Positions 17,908-26,960 of a DNA stretch of 64,000 nt are shown in pieces. Position 1 is the stretch's first letter. Every line of letters begins with the position of its first letter. Position numbers and translations under genes: made by a program. This DNA comes from CAWEHU01 sp963808965. GTDB taxonomy: Bacteria > Pseudomonadota > Alphaproteobacteria > Acetobacterales > Acetobacteraceae. The stretch is taken from NCBI GenBank assembly GCA_963808965.1, contig CAWEHU010000029.1, positions 248,001-312,000 of the forward strand, in the 5' to 3' direction. A model generated the notes under the pieces. The model saw only the letters and a list, made by a program, of their open reading frames with translations. It was not told the origin of the DNA and did no database searches.

Positions 17908-20128
17908 CCGGCATCCTCAGCGGCAATATGAGCGTGGCGACGGCGCCCGGGCCATCGGGCCGGTCATCCAACCCGATTCGCCCGCCATGGTCCTCCATGA
18001 TCTTCTTCACGATCGCAAGACCGAGCCCGGTTCCCTTCGGCTTGTGGGTGACATAGGGCTCCGTGAGCTGCGCGCGGTCTCCTTGCGGCAGACCGATGCC
18101 GTCATCCTTGACCGAGATGTGCACCTCGTTCTCTGTCGCGGCGACCGCCAGCTCGATGTGGCCGCCGGCCCCGCGCATGGCCACCGCATCCGCCGCGTTT
18201 TGCAGAAGATTGGTCAGCGCCTGCCCGAGCAGCCGGCGATCGCACGGCGCCACGGGCCCCTGCTCGGGGATCTCGGTGCGCCAGTCGATCTCCGGCCTCG
18301 CGGTCCTCTGGAGAATGAGCGCCTCGCGCGCGACGCGGCCCACATCTTCCGGCCGAATCACCGGGTGAGGCATCCGGGCGAAGGCCGAGAACTCGTCCAC
18401 CATGCGGCCGATGTCGCCTACATGCCGGACGATGGTGTCGGCGCACTGGGCGAAGGTGTCTGGGTCCGAGGTGATCTCCTTCGTGAAGCGGCGCTTCAGT
18501 CGCTCTGCCGAGAGCTGGATCGGCGTCAGCGGGTTCTTGATCTCGTGCGCGATGCGGCGCGCCACATCCGCCCAGGCAGCCTTGCGCTGCGCCGATTGCA
18601 GCTCGGTGATGTCGTCGAAGGTGACCACGAACCCGTCGGTACGCCCGCCCTTGAGGTCGGCGACGATCCGCACCAGCAAGGTGCGCGGCTTTGTTGGCGG
18701 CCCGATCTGTACCTCCGCCGTGCGCGGACGCTCCGGGTGCTCCTGGGCCGCGTGGATCAAAGCCTCGAACTCGGGCACGAGTTCCGCGAGATCCTGGCCG
18801 ATACCCGCCATCAGATCGGTTTGGAGCAGTTCGGCGGCGGCGCGGTTGGGCAATTCCACCCGGCCCTTCGCGTCCAGTCCGATCACGCCCGCGGAAACGC
18901 CGGAGAGCACCGTCTCGGTGAAGCGTCGCCGTTCGTCGATCTGGCTGTACGCGTCCATCAGCTCGGTCCGCTGCGCCGCGAGCTGGCCCGTCATGCGATT
19001 GAAGGCGCGGGAGAGGCCGGCGATCTCGTCGGCGGTCTGCGCCTCGGGCACCCGGACGGCGAGGTCCCCGCCGCGCACGCGTTCAGCGGCCTGGATCAGC
19101 CGGCCTATAGGCCGCGCGATCTGATTGGCTATCATGAGGCCGATCAGCACCGCGGCGAGCAGCACCAGCAGGGCCACAAGCGCGAAGATCCAGGCGAAGG
19201 CGATCTGCAGCCAGGACCGGTTCTGGTCCAGCCGCTCGTACTCGGCGACCGCATTCTCCGTCCGCACCATGTGATCCAGGATCTGCGGGTCGATCGGCCG
19301 GCCGATCATCAGCATCATCGGCGGCGTGGACTCGAGCTGCACGACCGCGCGCACCCTGGTATGGTCCGCCCCCGGCACGACGGCGACATCCCCGGTGCGG
19401 GCGCGCTCGGTTGCCCATTGCGGCGGCGGCTCGATGCCGAGCCCGGCGAACAGGCCGGCGGAAGCCATCACCTGGCCAGTGACCGGCTCGTAGATGACCG
19501 CCTCGGTCAATCCGCGCAGCGCGGTTTGGGTCGCTAGGATCTCGGCGAAGGCGTCCGGATCCACCGAGAGCACGCGGCCGGCGCGCGCCAGATCGTTGGC
19601 CATCTCGAGCGCCACCGAACGGATGTTGTTCTGGTGTTCCTCGAGATAGCCGCGCGAGGCCTGCAGCGACTCGTTGAGCGCGGCGCGCACGGGATCGTTG
19701 AACCAGGCCTGGATGCCGTAATGGAAGAAGGCGGTCGCGAACACCGCGACCACGATCGTGGGCGCGATCGCGACGACGCTGAACAGCAAGACGAGCCGAA
19801 CGTGCAGTCGAGAACCGGCCGAGCCGCGCCGTCGCTCGACCCAGACTTGCGTGACCCTTCCGGCGAGAACCGCCCCGAGGGCCAGGAGCACGGAAAGGTT
19901 GGCCAGCACGGTGCCGACGCCGATCCCCGGTCCCACTCCGAACGGGGAGCCGCGGGCGTGGAGCATGAATGTCGCAATTCCGAGGCCAACCGCGAGCGCC
20001 GCCAGAAACAGCGTGACGAATTTGCCGAGGAGGATGTCCGCAATTCGGCGCAGGACCGAGCGCGGCTCTTCCTCGGGCGGGACCGGGGGCGCCGGGGAGA
20101 GCGCCGAAGGAGCGGGCGAGACGTTCAA
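17897..20128 (-). CDS. ntrY: Sensor histidine kinase NtrY
   Basis: A 743-residue membrane kinase. The first 110 residues and a segment near 330 hold transmembrane helices (FVTLFLAALAVGLGIATFML, IFALVALLVLLAAVLIGLMI), with a periplasmic sensor region between them. HAMP, PAS (SGVSAGVIGLDAKGRVELPN), HisKA (RRIAHEIKNPLTPIQLSAER, His as phosphoacceptor) and HATPase (ALTNLLQNAADA, DDGIGLP, GTGLGLAIVKKI) follow in order. It pairs with NtrX. The length and the order of domains are typical of alphaproteobacterial NtrY. Confidence 0.96.
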   Translation of the reverse strand: MNVSPAPSALSPAPPVPPEEEPRSVLRRIADILLGKFVTLFLAALAVGLGIATFMLHARGSPFGVGPGIGVGTVLANLSVLLALGAVLAGRVTQVWVERRRGSAGSRLHVRLVLLFSVVAIAPTIVVAVFATAFFHYGIQAWFNDPVRAALNESLQASRGYLEEHQNNIRSVALEMANDLARAGRVLSVDPDAFAEILATQTALRGLTEAVIYEPVTGQVMASAGLFAGLGIEPPPQWATERARTGDVAVVPGADHTRVRAVVQLESTPPMMLMIGRPIDPQILDHMVRTENAVAEYERLDQNRSWLQIAFAWIFALVALLVLLAAVLIGLMIANQIARPIGRLIQAAERVRGGDLAVRVPEAQTADEIAGLSRAFNRMTGQLAAQRTELMDAYSQIDERRRFTETVLSGVSAGVIGLDAKGRVELPNRAAAELLQTDLMAGIGQDLAELVPEFEALIHAAQEHPERPRTAEVQIGPPTKPRTLLVRIVADLKGGRTDGFVVTFDDITELQSAQRKAAWADVARRIAHEIKNPLTPIQLSAERLKRRFTKEITSDPDTFAQCADTIVRHVGDIGRMVDEFSAFARMPHPVIRPEDVGRVAREALILQRTARPEIDWRTEIPEQGPVAPCDRRLLGQALTNLLQNAADAVAMRGAGGHIELAVAATENEVHISVKDDGIGLPQGDRAQLTEPYVTHKPKGTGLGLAIVKKIMEDHGGRIGLDDRPDGPGAVATLILPLRMPDGA

Positions 20129-20174
20129 GCCGCCGGTCCCGTCCGCCCGGGCGTAACCTTCGCGCGGACCTGCC

Positions 20175-21626
20175 TCATACGATCCCTCGCACGACGGGTA
20201 TCTCGAGTTCGCGGATCTTCTTGCGCAAGGTATTGCGGTTGAGGCCGAGCATCGCGGCCGCCTTGATCTGGTTTCCCCGCGTCGCGGCGAGCGTCATGCG
20301 GATCAGCGGACGCTCCACTTCGGCGATCACCCGATCGTAGATATCGGACGGCATCAGCCCATCGTCATGCGCGGCCAGGAAATGGCGAATGTGGCGCTCC
20401 ACCGCTTGCGACAATGGCTCCGGGCCGCTGGGGGCGGACGCCGGGGTGTCCTCGGGTGCTGCCTCCGCCAACTCGGCGCCGATGACCTCGGCGGTGATGG
20501 TCTCCTCCGGATAGAGCGCGGCCAGCCGTCGCATGAGGTTTTCGAGCTCGCGCACATTACCCGGCCAGCGATGCGCCTTCAGACGATCGAGCGCGCTCTG
20601 GTTTAGAGTCTTACCGGGAAGCCCGTCCTGCCGCGCACGCTCCAGAAAATGCCGGGCGAGCGGCGGGATATCTTCGGCCCGCTCGCGTAGCGGCGGGAGC
20701 CGGATCGGCACGACATTGAGGCGATAGAAGAGATCCTCGCGGAATAGTCCCTGGCGGATCGCCTGCCGCAGATCGCGGTGCGTCGCGGCGACGATGCGCA
20801 CATTGGCCTTGATCGGCTGCCGCCCGCCGACGCTCGTGAACTCGCCTTCCTGCAAAACCCGCAATAGGCGTGTTTGAGCTTCGGGGGGCATGTCGCCGAT
20901 CTCGTCGAGGAACAGCGTGCCCCCATTGGCCTGCTCGAAACGGCCTTGCGATCGCGCCGTCGCGCCCGTGAAGGCGCCGCGCTCGTGGCCGAACAGCTCG
21001 CTTTCGATCAGCTCGCGCGGGATCGCGGCCATGTTGATCGCGACGAACGGACCCGCGCGCCGACGGCCGTAATCATGCAGCGCGCGGGCGACCAGTTCCT
21101 TACCCGTGCCCGATTCCCCGCTGATCATGACCGTGAGGTCGGCCGTCGTGAGCCGGGCGATGCTGCGGTAAATTTCCTGCATCGCCGGACTGCGGCCGAT
21201 GAGCGGCAACCGCTCGTCCGCATCGCGCGCCTCGGCGGAATGGCTCGACAGCTCTTCCGGCGGGGCTGCCAGAGCACGGCCGACGACCGCAAGAAGTTCC
21301 TGCAAATCGAATGGCTTGGGCAGATATTCGAAAGCGCCGCGTTGGGCCGCTTTCACGGCAGTCATAAGGGTGGACTGCGCACTCATCACCACGACCCGGA
21401 GATCGGGCCGCACCCGCTTGATGCGCGGTATCAAATCAAGGCCATTCTCGTCCGGCATCACGACGTCGGTGATGACCAGATCCCCCTCGCCGTCCTCGAC
21501 CCACCGCCAAAGGGTAGCGGCGGTCCCAGTGCTCCGCACCTGATAGCCGGACCGACCCAGGGCCTGGGTCAGCACCGTGCGGATCGAGCGGTCGTCGTCG
21601 GCGATCAGGACGGTCGGCAGAGTCAT
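20175..21626 (-). CDS. ntrC: Nitrogen regulation response regulator NtrC
   Basis: A 483-residue sigma-54 activator. The receiver has IADDD and Asp54 in VITDVVMPDENG. The AAA domain has Walker A SGESGTGKEL, the GAFTGA loop in HERGAFTGATA, and Walker B GGTLFLDEIGDM. The C-terminal Fis helix-turn-helix reads ATRGNQIKAAAMLGLNRNTL. ATG 21626 is used because GGAAGG lies 7 bases upstream and the receiver then begins normally; a frame from 21644 adds six residues. When NtrB phosphorylates it under nitrogen shortage it activates glnA, amt and related genes. It lies 38 bases after ntrB. Confidence 0.97.
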   Translation of the reverse strand: MTLPTVLIADDDRSIRTVLTQALGRSGYQVRSTGTAATLWRWVEDGEGDLVITDVVMPDENGLDLIPRIKRVRPDLRVVVMSAQSTLMTAVKAAQRGAFEYLPKPFDLQELLAVVGRALAAPPEELSSHSAEARDADERLPLIGRSPAMQEIYRSIARLTTADLTVMISGESGTGKELVARALHDYGRRRAGPFVAINMAAIPRELIESELFGHERGAFTGATARSQGRFEQANGGTLFLDEIGDMPPEAQTRLLRVLQEGEFTSVGGRQPIKANVRIVAATHRDLRQAIRQGLFREDLFYRLNVVPIRLPPLRERAEDIPPLARHFLERARQDGLPGKTLNQSALDRLKAHRWPGNVRELENLMRRLAALYPEETITAEVIGAELAEAAPEDTPASAPSGPEPLSQAVERHIRHFLAAHDDGLMPSDIYDRVIAEVERPLIRMTLAATRGNQIKAAAMLGLNRNTLRKKIRELEIPVVRGIV

Positions 21627-21663
21627 CACGCTTCCTTCCGCCATGGCGGGCGAGGGCCTGATT

Positions 21664-22815
21664 TCAGGTCCCGGGCTCCCTGTCTTCGTCGTTCAGCACA
21701 GGAAGGTGCAGCCGGAATTCGGTCCGGCCCGGCCGACTGTCGACCTCGATCAGTCCGCCGTGATCGCCGACGATCTTCGCGACCAGGGCGAGCCCGAGCC
21801 CGCTCCCTGTCGGCTTGGAGCTAACGAACGGCTCGAACAAATGCGGGCGGATGTCCTCTGGGATTCCGGGACCGTTATCGCGCACGGTGACACACAGCGG
21901 CAGATCGACTCGCACGGCGGAGCCGGGAATGGCGAGCCGCACCCCATGCTGGAAGCTGCTGCCGAGGGTGATCTCGCCGTGTGCTTGATCCGCATCGGTG
22001 ATCGCCTCGGCCGCGTTCTTGACCAGGTTCAGCAGCACCTGGACCAGCTGGTCGCGATCGCCCCAGATGGGCGGAAGCGAGGGGTCGTACACCTCGGCGA
22101 AACGGATATGCGCGGCGAAACCGCTTTGCGCGAGCCGGCGCACATGTTCGAGCGCGCGATGGATGTTCACCGCGGTGCGGCCGATCGGTTTCTCCCCGAA
22201 TATCTCCATCCGGTCGACCAGCGCCCGGATGCGGTCCGCCTCGTCGCGGATTAGCACGGTCAGCTCGCGATCCGGCTCCTGGACGCTGGCTTCGAGGAGC
22301 TGGGCGGCCCCGCGGATGCCCGAAAGCGGGTTTTTCACTTCATGCGCCAGGATAGCGGCCATCCCGGTCACGCTCCGCGCGGCGCTACGGAACGCGAGCT
22401 GCCGATCCAGCGCCCGCGCGGCCGATGCATCCTGGAATACGAGCAGCACGGCACCGGGCTCCTCGGCCAGCGGCGTCCCCTGGACGGTGATCCCGAGCTT
22501 GCGCAGCCGGGGGCTTTCGAGCGTGAGATCGTGGTCGGAGACCGTCACCTCGTTTTCCCGGACCTGGGTGATCAGCAGGAAAATCGGGTTGTCGGGCGGC
22601 AACAGGTCGGGAAGCCGGTGATGGGCCAGCTGCGAGGTCGAGATGCCGAGGAACTGCTCGGCCGCGTGGTTCACATAACGAAACCGGTCTTCGGCATCGA
22701 GCAGCACGACCGGGACCGGGAGAGCGCCGAGGATCGTCGCCGCTTCGGGCGATCGCTGCCGGTCGGCCCCGCGCCCGACGGCGGCGAGCACCCGTCGCGT
22801 GACGGCATTCGTCAT
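21664..22815 (-). CDS. ntrB: Nitrogen regulation sensor kinase NtrB
   Basis: A 383-residue soluble kinase starting at ATG 22815, which overlaps the dusB stop as ATGA. A PAS domain (LLDAEDRFRYVNHAAEQFLG) is followed by HisKA (ILAHEVKNPLSGIRGAAQLL, His phosphoacceptor) and HATPase (NLVKNAAEAI, DNGPGIP, GSGLGLALV). NtrB phosphorylates or dephosphorylates NtrC under PII control and has no membrane helix, as here. The coupling to dusB is the classical nifR3-ntrB-ntrC arrangement. Confidence 0.97.
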   Translation of the reverse strand: MTNAVTRRVLAAVGRGADRQRSPEAATILGALPVPVVLLDAEDRFRYVNHAAEQFLGISTSQLAHHRLPDLLPPDNPIFLLITQVRENEVTVSDHDLTLESPRLRKLGITVQGTPLAEEPGAVLLVFQDASAARALDRQLAFRSAARSVTGMAAILAHEVKNPLSGIRGAAQLLEASVQEPDRELTVLIRDEADRIRALVDRMEIFGEKPIGRTAVNIHRALEHVRRLAQSGFAAHIRFAEVYDPSLPPIWGDRDQLVQVLLNLVKNAAEAITDADQAHGEITLGSSFQHGVRLAIPGSAVRVDLPLCVTVRDNGPGIPEDIRPHLFEPFVSSKPTGSGLGLALVAKIVGDHGGLIEVDSRPGRTEFRLHLPVLNDEDREPGT

Positions 22816-23888
22816 GCTGCCTCGGCCTGCATCATGTGGCCGTCGATCGCTCGCTCCCGGACTATGCCACGCGCGATCAGCCGGTCGTAGAAACCATGGA
22901 TCAGCCGGAGCACCGCCTCGGCCTCGGCGAGCCGATTGACCGCCGCGCGAAACTCCGCCGAACCGGGCAGCCCGCGCGAGTACCATGAGATGTGCTTGCG
23001 GGCGAGCCGGACGCCCGCGTCGATCCCGAAATGGGAGAGCATCGAGCGGTAATGGCCGAGCAGCACGTCTTTTTGGCTCGCGAGCGGCGGCTCCGGCACG
23101 GCCGCGCCGGTGTCGAGGAAACCCGCCACTTGCGCCGGAAACCAGGGCCTGCCGTAGCATCCGCGCCCGAGCATGATGCCGTCCGCGCCCGACCGGCGGA
23201 GTGCCTCAGCCGCGTCCTGCTCGGTGGTTATGTCCCCGTTGGCGATGACCGGGATCGCGACCGCGTTTTTCACGTTCGCGATGAAATCCCAGTCGGCGCG
23301 GCCGGTGTAGAATTGCTGCCGCGTTCGCCCATGCACCGTTATCATGCGGATGCCGCAGTCCTCCGCGATGCGGGCCAGCCGGGGCGCGTTCAGGTTGGCG
23401 TGGTCCCATCCCATCCGCATCTTGAGCGTCACGGGTACCGGGACGGCGCGTACGGTCGCGGCCAGGAGACGGGCGGCGGTGAGCTCATCACGCATCAGGG
23501 CGGAGCCGGCCTGCTGCCCGAGCGCCACTTTCTTGACCGGGCAGCCGAAGTTGATGTCGACGAGGTCGGCGCCCCGGTCCACGGCGAGGCGCGCGGCCTC
23601 CGCCATCGCGTCCGGCTCACACCCGGCGAGCTGAACCGCGCTCACCCCGCCGCATCCGTCGACCTCGGCCATGCGCAGGGTATTCCGATTCTCCCGGATC
23701 ATCGCCCAGGAGGCGATCATCTCGGAGACCACCATCCCGGCCCCTTGCTCCTTCGCCAGCCGCCGAAACGGCAGGTCGGTGACGCCCGACATCGGCGCCA
23801 GGATCACTGGCGTTCCGATCCGCACGCCCCCGCCGAGATCGATAGGCCGGAGCCGGGGCCGATCGCCAACACACCGTGAATTGCACAT
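22812..23888 (-). CDS. dusB: tRNA-dihydrouridine synthase DusB (NifR3)
   Basis: A 358-residue FMN TIM-barrel enzyme. APMSGVTDLPFRRLAKEQGA opens the domain, DINFGCPVKKV holds the catalytic Cys, and LKMRMGWD, TVHGRTRQQFYTG and GADGIMLGRGCYGRPW follow in the expected order. It reduces uridines in the tRNA D-loop to dihydrouridine with NADPH. It is the first gene of the ntr operon. The intergenic region to the divergent ispDF (about 23889-24045) should carry the operon promoter. Confidence 0.95.
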   Translation of the reverse strand: MCNSRCVGDRPRLRPIDLGGGVRIGTPVILAPMSGVTDLPFRRLAKEQGAGMVVSEMIASWAMIRENRNTLRMAEVDGCGGVSAVQLAGCEPDAMAEAARLAVDRGADLVDINFGCPVKKVALGQQAGSALMRDELTAARLLAATVRAVPVPVTLKMRMGWDHANLNAPRLARIAEDCGIRMITVHGRTRQQFYTGRADWDFIANVKNAVAIPVIANGDITTEQDAAEALRRSGADGIMLGRGCYGRPWFPAQVAGFLDTGAAVPEPPLASQKDVLLGHYRSMLSHFGIDAGVRLARKHISWYSRGLPGSAEFRAAVNRLAEAEAVLRLIHGFYDRLIARGIVRERAIDGHMMQAEAA

Positions 23889-24045
23889 GATTTGGGCAGT
23901 TTACCGGCCCCGGTCTTGTTGTGCAATGCTTTCAGCCACCCACTGCGCCCACGCAGGCAAGAGATCAGCCGGTCTGAGTGAATCCTGAAAGGGCTCCGCG
24001 CAGATCGAGTTGACGCAAACCCTTCGGCCGCTGAGTGTCGCCTCC

Positions 24046-25179
24046 ATGCGAGTAGCAGCTCTTCTGGTCGCCGGCGGTTCGGGTAGCCGGTTCGGCGGCG
24101 GAACGCCAAAACAGTTCCTCCTCGTCGCAGGAAAGCCGGTCATCCGGCACGCGGCCGAGGCTCTTCTGGACCACGTCACGCTTCTGCAACCGGTCGGCGA
24201 ACCAGGCGCGGTGGGGGCGGCGCTCGATGGGCTCCCTCACCTCGCGCCGGTGCCGGGGGGTGCAGCGCGCCAGGATAGCGTGCGCGCCGGGCTAGAGGCT
24301 TTGGCGCCGCAAGCACCCGATATCGTGCTGGTCCATGACGCCGCCCGCCCGATCGTTCCGGCCCAAACGGTTCCGGACCTGCTCTCGGCGCTCCGCGACG
24401 CGCCGGGCGCGATACCGGCCGTCCCGATCGGGGACACGCTGAAGCGAGCCGAGGCCGGCCGGATAACAAACACGGTCTCGCGCGAGGGTCTCTATCGCGC
24501 ACAGACGCCGCAGGCTTTCCGTTTCGCCTTGCTGTTTGCGCTGCACCGGGCCGGTTCCGACCAACCAAGGACCGACGACGCGGCGCTGCTGGAGGGGGCC
24601 GGTCACGAGGTCCGGCTCGTTCCTGGCTCGGAGGACAATTTGAAGATCACCTATCCCGAGGACCTCGTGCGAGCGGAACGCGCGCTCGTCGGGTCTCTCG
24701 CCCCCCGTGTCGGTATGGGCTTCGACGTACACGTCCTCGAACCCGGACGCCGGCTGGTTTTGTGCGGCGTGACGATCCCGTACGAGAAGGGGCTCGGCGG
24801 GCATTCCGACGCGGACGTCGGTATTCACGCGCTCTGCGACGCGATCTACGGCGCGCTGGCCGAGGGCGACATCGGCCGGCACTTTCCACCGAGCGAAGCG
24901 CGCTGGAAGGATGCGGACAGCGCGCGTTTTCTGCGCCACGCGGCGGAGCGCATCGCGGCTCGGGGAGGTCGGCTCGCCAACGCCGACATCACGCTGATCT
25001 GCGAGCATCCCAAAATCGCCCCGCACGCTGCGGTGATGGTCGCCCGCCTGGCCGAGCTTCTCGGCGTGGAGCGGGAGCGCATTTCAGTGAAGGCCACAAC
25101 CACAGAGGGACTCGGATTTCCGGGCCGCAGCGAGGGTATCGCGGCGCAAGCGGTTGCAACGGTGTTGTTGCCCAAATAG
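24046..25179 (+). CDS. ispDF: Bifunctional IspD/IspF isoprenoid enzyme
   Basis: A 377-residue fusion. The IspD part (1-220) has LLVAGGSGSRFGGGTPKQF, VHDAARPIV and the RAQTPQAFR and TDDAALLE motifs of the cytidylyltransferase. The IspF part (about 225-377) has the metal-binding GFDVHVLEPGR and GHSDADVGIHALCDAI, plus KATTTEGLGFPGR. It makes CDP-methylerythritol and then, skipping the IspE step, the cyclodiphosphate in the MEP pathway. The fusion is normal in alphaproteobacteria. ATG 24046 puts the Rossmann start in register. TTG 24010 would add 12 residues; no ribosome site settles it. It is divergent from dusB. Confidence 0.95.
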   Translation: MRVAALLVAGGSGSRFGGGTPKQFLLVAGKPVIRHAAEALLDHVTLLQPVGEPGAVGAALDGLPHLAPVPGGAARQDSVRAGLEALAPQAPDIVLVHDAARPIVPAQTVPDLLSALRDAPGAIPAVPIGDTLKRAEAGRITNTVSREGLYRAQTPQAFRFALLFALHRAGSDQPRTDDAALLEGAGHEVRLVPGSEDNLKITYPEDLVRAERALVGSLAPRVGMGFDVHVLEPGRRLVLCGVTIPYEKGLGGHSDADVGIHALCDAIYGALAEGDIGRHFPPSEARWKDADSARFLRHAAERIAARGGRLANADITLICEHPKIAPHAAVMVARLAELLGVERERISVKATTTEGLGFPGRSEGIAAQAVATVLLPK

Positions 25180-25329
25180 GCAGTTCCTTCGGAGCGTTGC
25201 CACAACCGATCAAGAACCAACCTGTACTTGCCCACCTCGTCCTATTTGGGTATGAAAGGTTGCGTCCTTCGCATCCACTCCCGCCGCCGTTCCCCTACCC
25301 GTCTACATGCCCCAAAAAGGGAGCCCCCC

Positions 25330-26031
25330 GTGACCGAGCTCAAGATGTTCACCCGCTGCGCATCGGCCGCTGCCGCCGCGCTTGGCGTCCTCTCCTTGGC
25401 CTCCCCGCCGGCGTCAGCCACGATCTGGACCGATTGGACCAGCGCAACAGCAGGCAGCCCCGGATCAGCGACGGGCACGCTGAACGGCGTTGCCGTCCGT
25501 TATACCGGGCAAGTCCTCAACACCACCGTCACCAACGGCACCGCGACGAACTGGGCTCCCAACAGCTCCTTCGTCGGTGGCACCGTCACGAGCTCTCCGA
25601 GCACGGTCGGCGACATCATCGACCTAAATGGCTTCAATTTTTCGGGGCCAAACACCGTCACTTTCGCCTCTCCCATCGTGAACCCCATCCTAGCTCTCTG
25701 GAGCCTCGGTTCCTTCGCTTCTCTAGCGTCGTTCACCTTCGTCCAGACGCCTACCTTTGAAGCAGGAGGACCGAATTCTCAGTACGGCGGCGGCCCCATC
25801 ACGGTGTCCGGCAATGTCGTCTCCGGGAGAGAGGGGAATGGCGTCGTTCAGTTTGCCGGCACCTTCAGCTCGATTTCCTGGACCGACACGTTTGAGAACT
25901 TCTACGGCTTCACGGTAGGAGCGGCTGGCACGGGCATTCCCGAGCCCGTAAGCATGAGCCTGCTCGGTGTCGGCGTCGCCGGTCTCGGGTTCCTTCGCCG
26001 CCGCGGAGGACCGGCTTCCTCGCACCCCTAG
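25330..26031 (+). CDS. PEP-CTERM sorting-domain exported protein
   Basis: A 233-residue secreted protein. GTG 25330 with GGGAG 7 bases upstream gives a leader (AAAAALGVLSLASPPASA). The mature part is Thr/Ser/Gly/Asn-rich beta-type sequence with little charge. The end, GIPEPVSMSLLGVGVAGLGF then RRR, is a textbook PEP-CTERM signal: PEP, a hydrophobic helix and a basic tail. Such proteins are processed by an exosortase and reach the cell surface or an exopolysaccharide layer. No exosortase is in the window, so it must be elsewhere. The function of the body is unknown. Confidence 0.88.
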   Translation: MTELKMFTRCASAAAAALGVLSLASPPASATIWTDWTSATAGSPGSATGTLNGVAVRYTGQVLNTTVTNGTATNWAPNSSFVGGTVTSSPSTVGDIIDLNGFNFSGPNTVTFASPIVNPILALWSLGSFASLASFTFVQTPTFEAGGPNSQYGGGPITVSGNVVSGREGNGVVQFAGTFSSISWTDTFENFYGFTVGAAGTGIPEPVSMSLLGVGVAGLGFLRRRGGPASSHP

Positions 26032-26043
26032 GACGCTGAAGTC

Positions 26044-26074
26044 CCCTCTCCCGCATTTTGGCAGCGGGAGAGGG
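26044..26074. terminator. Bidirectional terminator-like hairpin between convergent genes
   Basis: CCCTCTCCCGC pairs with GCGGGAGAGGG over 11 bases around a 9-base loop, followed by the pyrimidine-rich CTTCATTTCTCC. It fills the whole gap between the stops of the PEP-CTERM gene and cutA. The stem resembles the palindrome family at 13112, 32392 and 48735. Confidence 0.65.
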
Positions 26075-26076
26075 CT

Positions 26077-26400
26077 TCATTTCTCCTCGCCCACGCAATG
26101 GGCGATCCATTCGAGATATTCCGTGAGCCCTGCATCCGGCGACCACGCCACGATGCAGGGAAGGGTGTAGCTGTGCAGCCCCCTCACGCGGGATTCCAGG
26201 GCCGGATATGCAGCGCGGGTGGTCTTGGCCAGCATCCCGACCTCCGGCCCCTGCTCGATCCTTCCCTCCCAGCGGTAGATCGTTTCATGCGCGCGGATGT
26301 TGACGCACGCGGCCAGTCGCTCCTCGACCAGGGCACGGCCGATCCTGCGGGCCTCTTCGAGGTCGGCGCAGGTGATATAAAGGAATAGGATCTCGGGCAT
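26077..26400 (-). CDS. cutA: Divalent-cation tolerance protein CutA
   Basis: A 107-residue trimeric-barrel protein. MPEILFLYITCADLEEARRI opens it, then ERLAACVNI, YRWEGRIE and GMLAKTT follow, and LHSYTLPCIVAW gives the conserved Y-x-x-P. These are the family marks in order and the length is normal. CutA was linked to copper tolerance in E. coli but its biochemical role is still unsettled. ATG 26400 is preferred over GTG 26406 because the first strand then starts as in relatives. Confidence 0.93.
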   Translation of the reverse strand: MPEILFLYITCADLEEARRIGRALVEERLAACVNIRAHETIYRWEGRIEQGPEVGMLAKTTRAAYPALESRVRGLHSYTLPCIVAWSPDAGLTEYLEWIAHCVGEEK

Positions 26401-26506
26401 TGGCACCGGAGAATGGACAGGGCCTGCTGCCCGGGCAATCCTCCGCTCCGACCGGCTTCCAGGCGGCTCGCTTTCCGGGAGGCCGGCGCAAAGCCTTGGA
26501 GGTCAG

Positions 26507-26809
26507 ATGAACGAACGCCAACTCGCCTGGCTCATGGGCGCGCTCCTCGCCCTCTCCGCTTGCACGGTCTATACGGCGAGCCCCTATCCACCGATTCCCC
26601 CGGCGACCGTCGAAACCGTGCCCAATCCTCCGGTTTCGGCGACTCCCTTGGTCTGGCAGCCGGGGCACTGGAACTGGACCGGGACGGGCTATGTGTGGGA
26701 GCCCGGCCAGTACGTCGCGCGGGAGGGGCACAGCACCATGTGGATGCCCGGTTATTGGGCGCGAACCCCCTCCGGCGGCTGGGCTTGGCAGCCCGCGCAC
26801 TGGATGTAG
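26507..26809 (+). CDS. Small lipoprotein with WxPG repeats
   Basis: A 100-residue protein with a lipoprotein leader (LMGALLALSAC). After a Pro-rich linker it has four aromatic repeats: VWQPGHWNWTGTGY, VWEPGQYVAREG, MWMPGYWARTP and AWQPAHWM. This is the YXWXPGH-type repeat found in small outer-membrane or periplasmic proteins of Proteobacteria. GGAGG about 8 bases before ATG 26507 supports the start. Its role is not known. It probably sits in the outer membrane. A nested hairpin lies downstream at 26842-26871. Confidence 0.8.
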   Translation: MNERQLAWLMGALLALSACTVYTASPYPPIPPATVETVPNPPVSATPLVWQPGHWNWTGTGYVWEPGQYVAREGHSTMWMPGYWARTPSGGWAWQPAHWM

Positions 26810-26907
26810 CTGCTGTTCAAGGGCCGGCTAAGTGCCAACAGCCCTGCATGCCCGCCACTTGCGGGGCAGGGAGCCCTGTGGTGTTACTGCGCGCCCTAAT
26901 GGCGCAG

Positions 26908-26954
26908 GCAGCCTTCGTTGGGCGTCCTGCGAGTTTCGTGCTGCAAAAGGCTGC
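26908..26954 (+). promoter_or_regulatory. Inverted repeat covering the acpXL ribosome-binding site
   Basis: GCAGCCTT at 26908-26915 is complementary to AAGGCTGC at 26947-26954. The right arm overlaps the only Shine-Dalgarno-like string (AAAAGG, 26945-26950) before ATG 26961. In RNA it could hide the ribosome site of the first XL gene. A separate nested hairpin (CCCTGC/GCAGGG outside, CCCGC/GCGGG inside) is at 26842-26871. Regulation by these structures is inference. Confidence 0.35.
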
Positions 26955-26960
26955 CCTGAT

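Noticed and set aside
17846..19537. Plus-strand 563-residue open frame
   Set aside because: Antisense to ntrY; no domain and His/Arg-rich composition.
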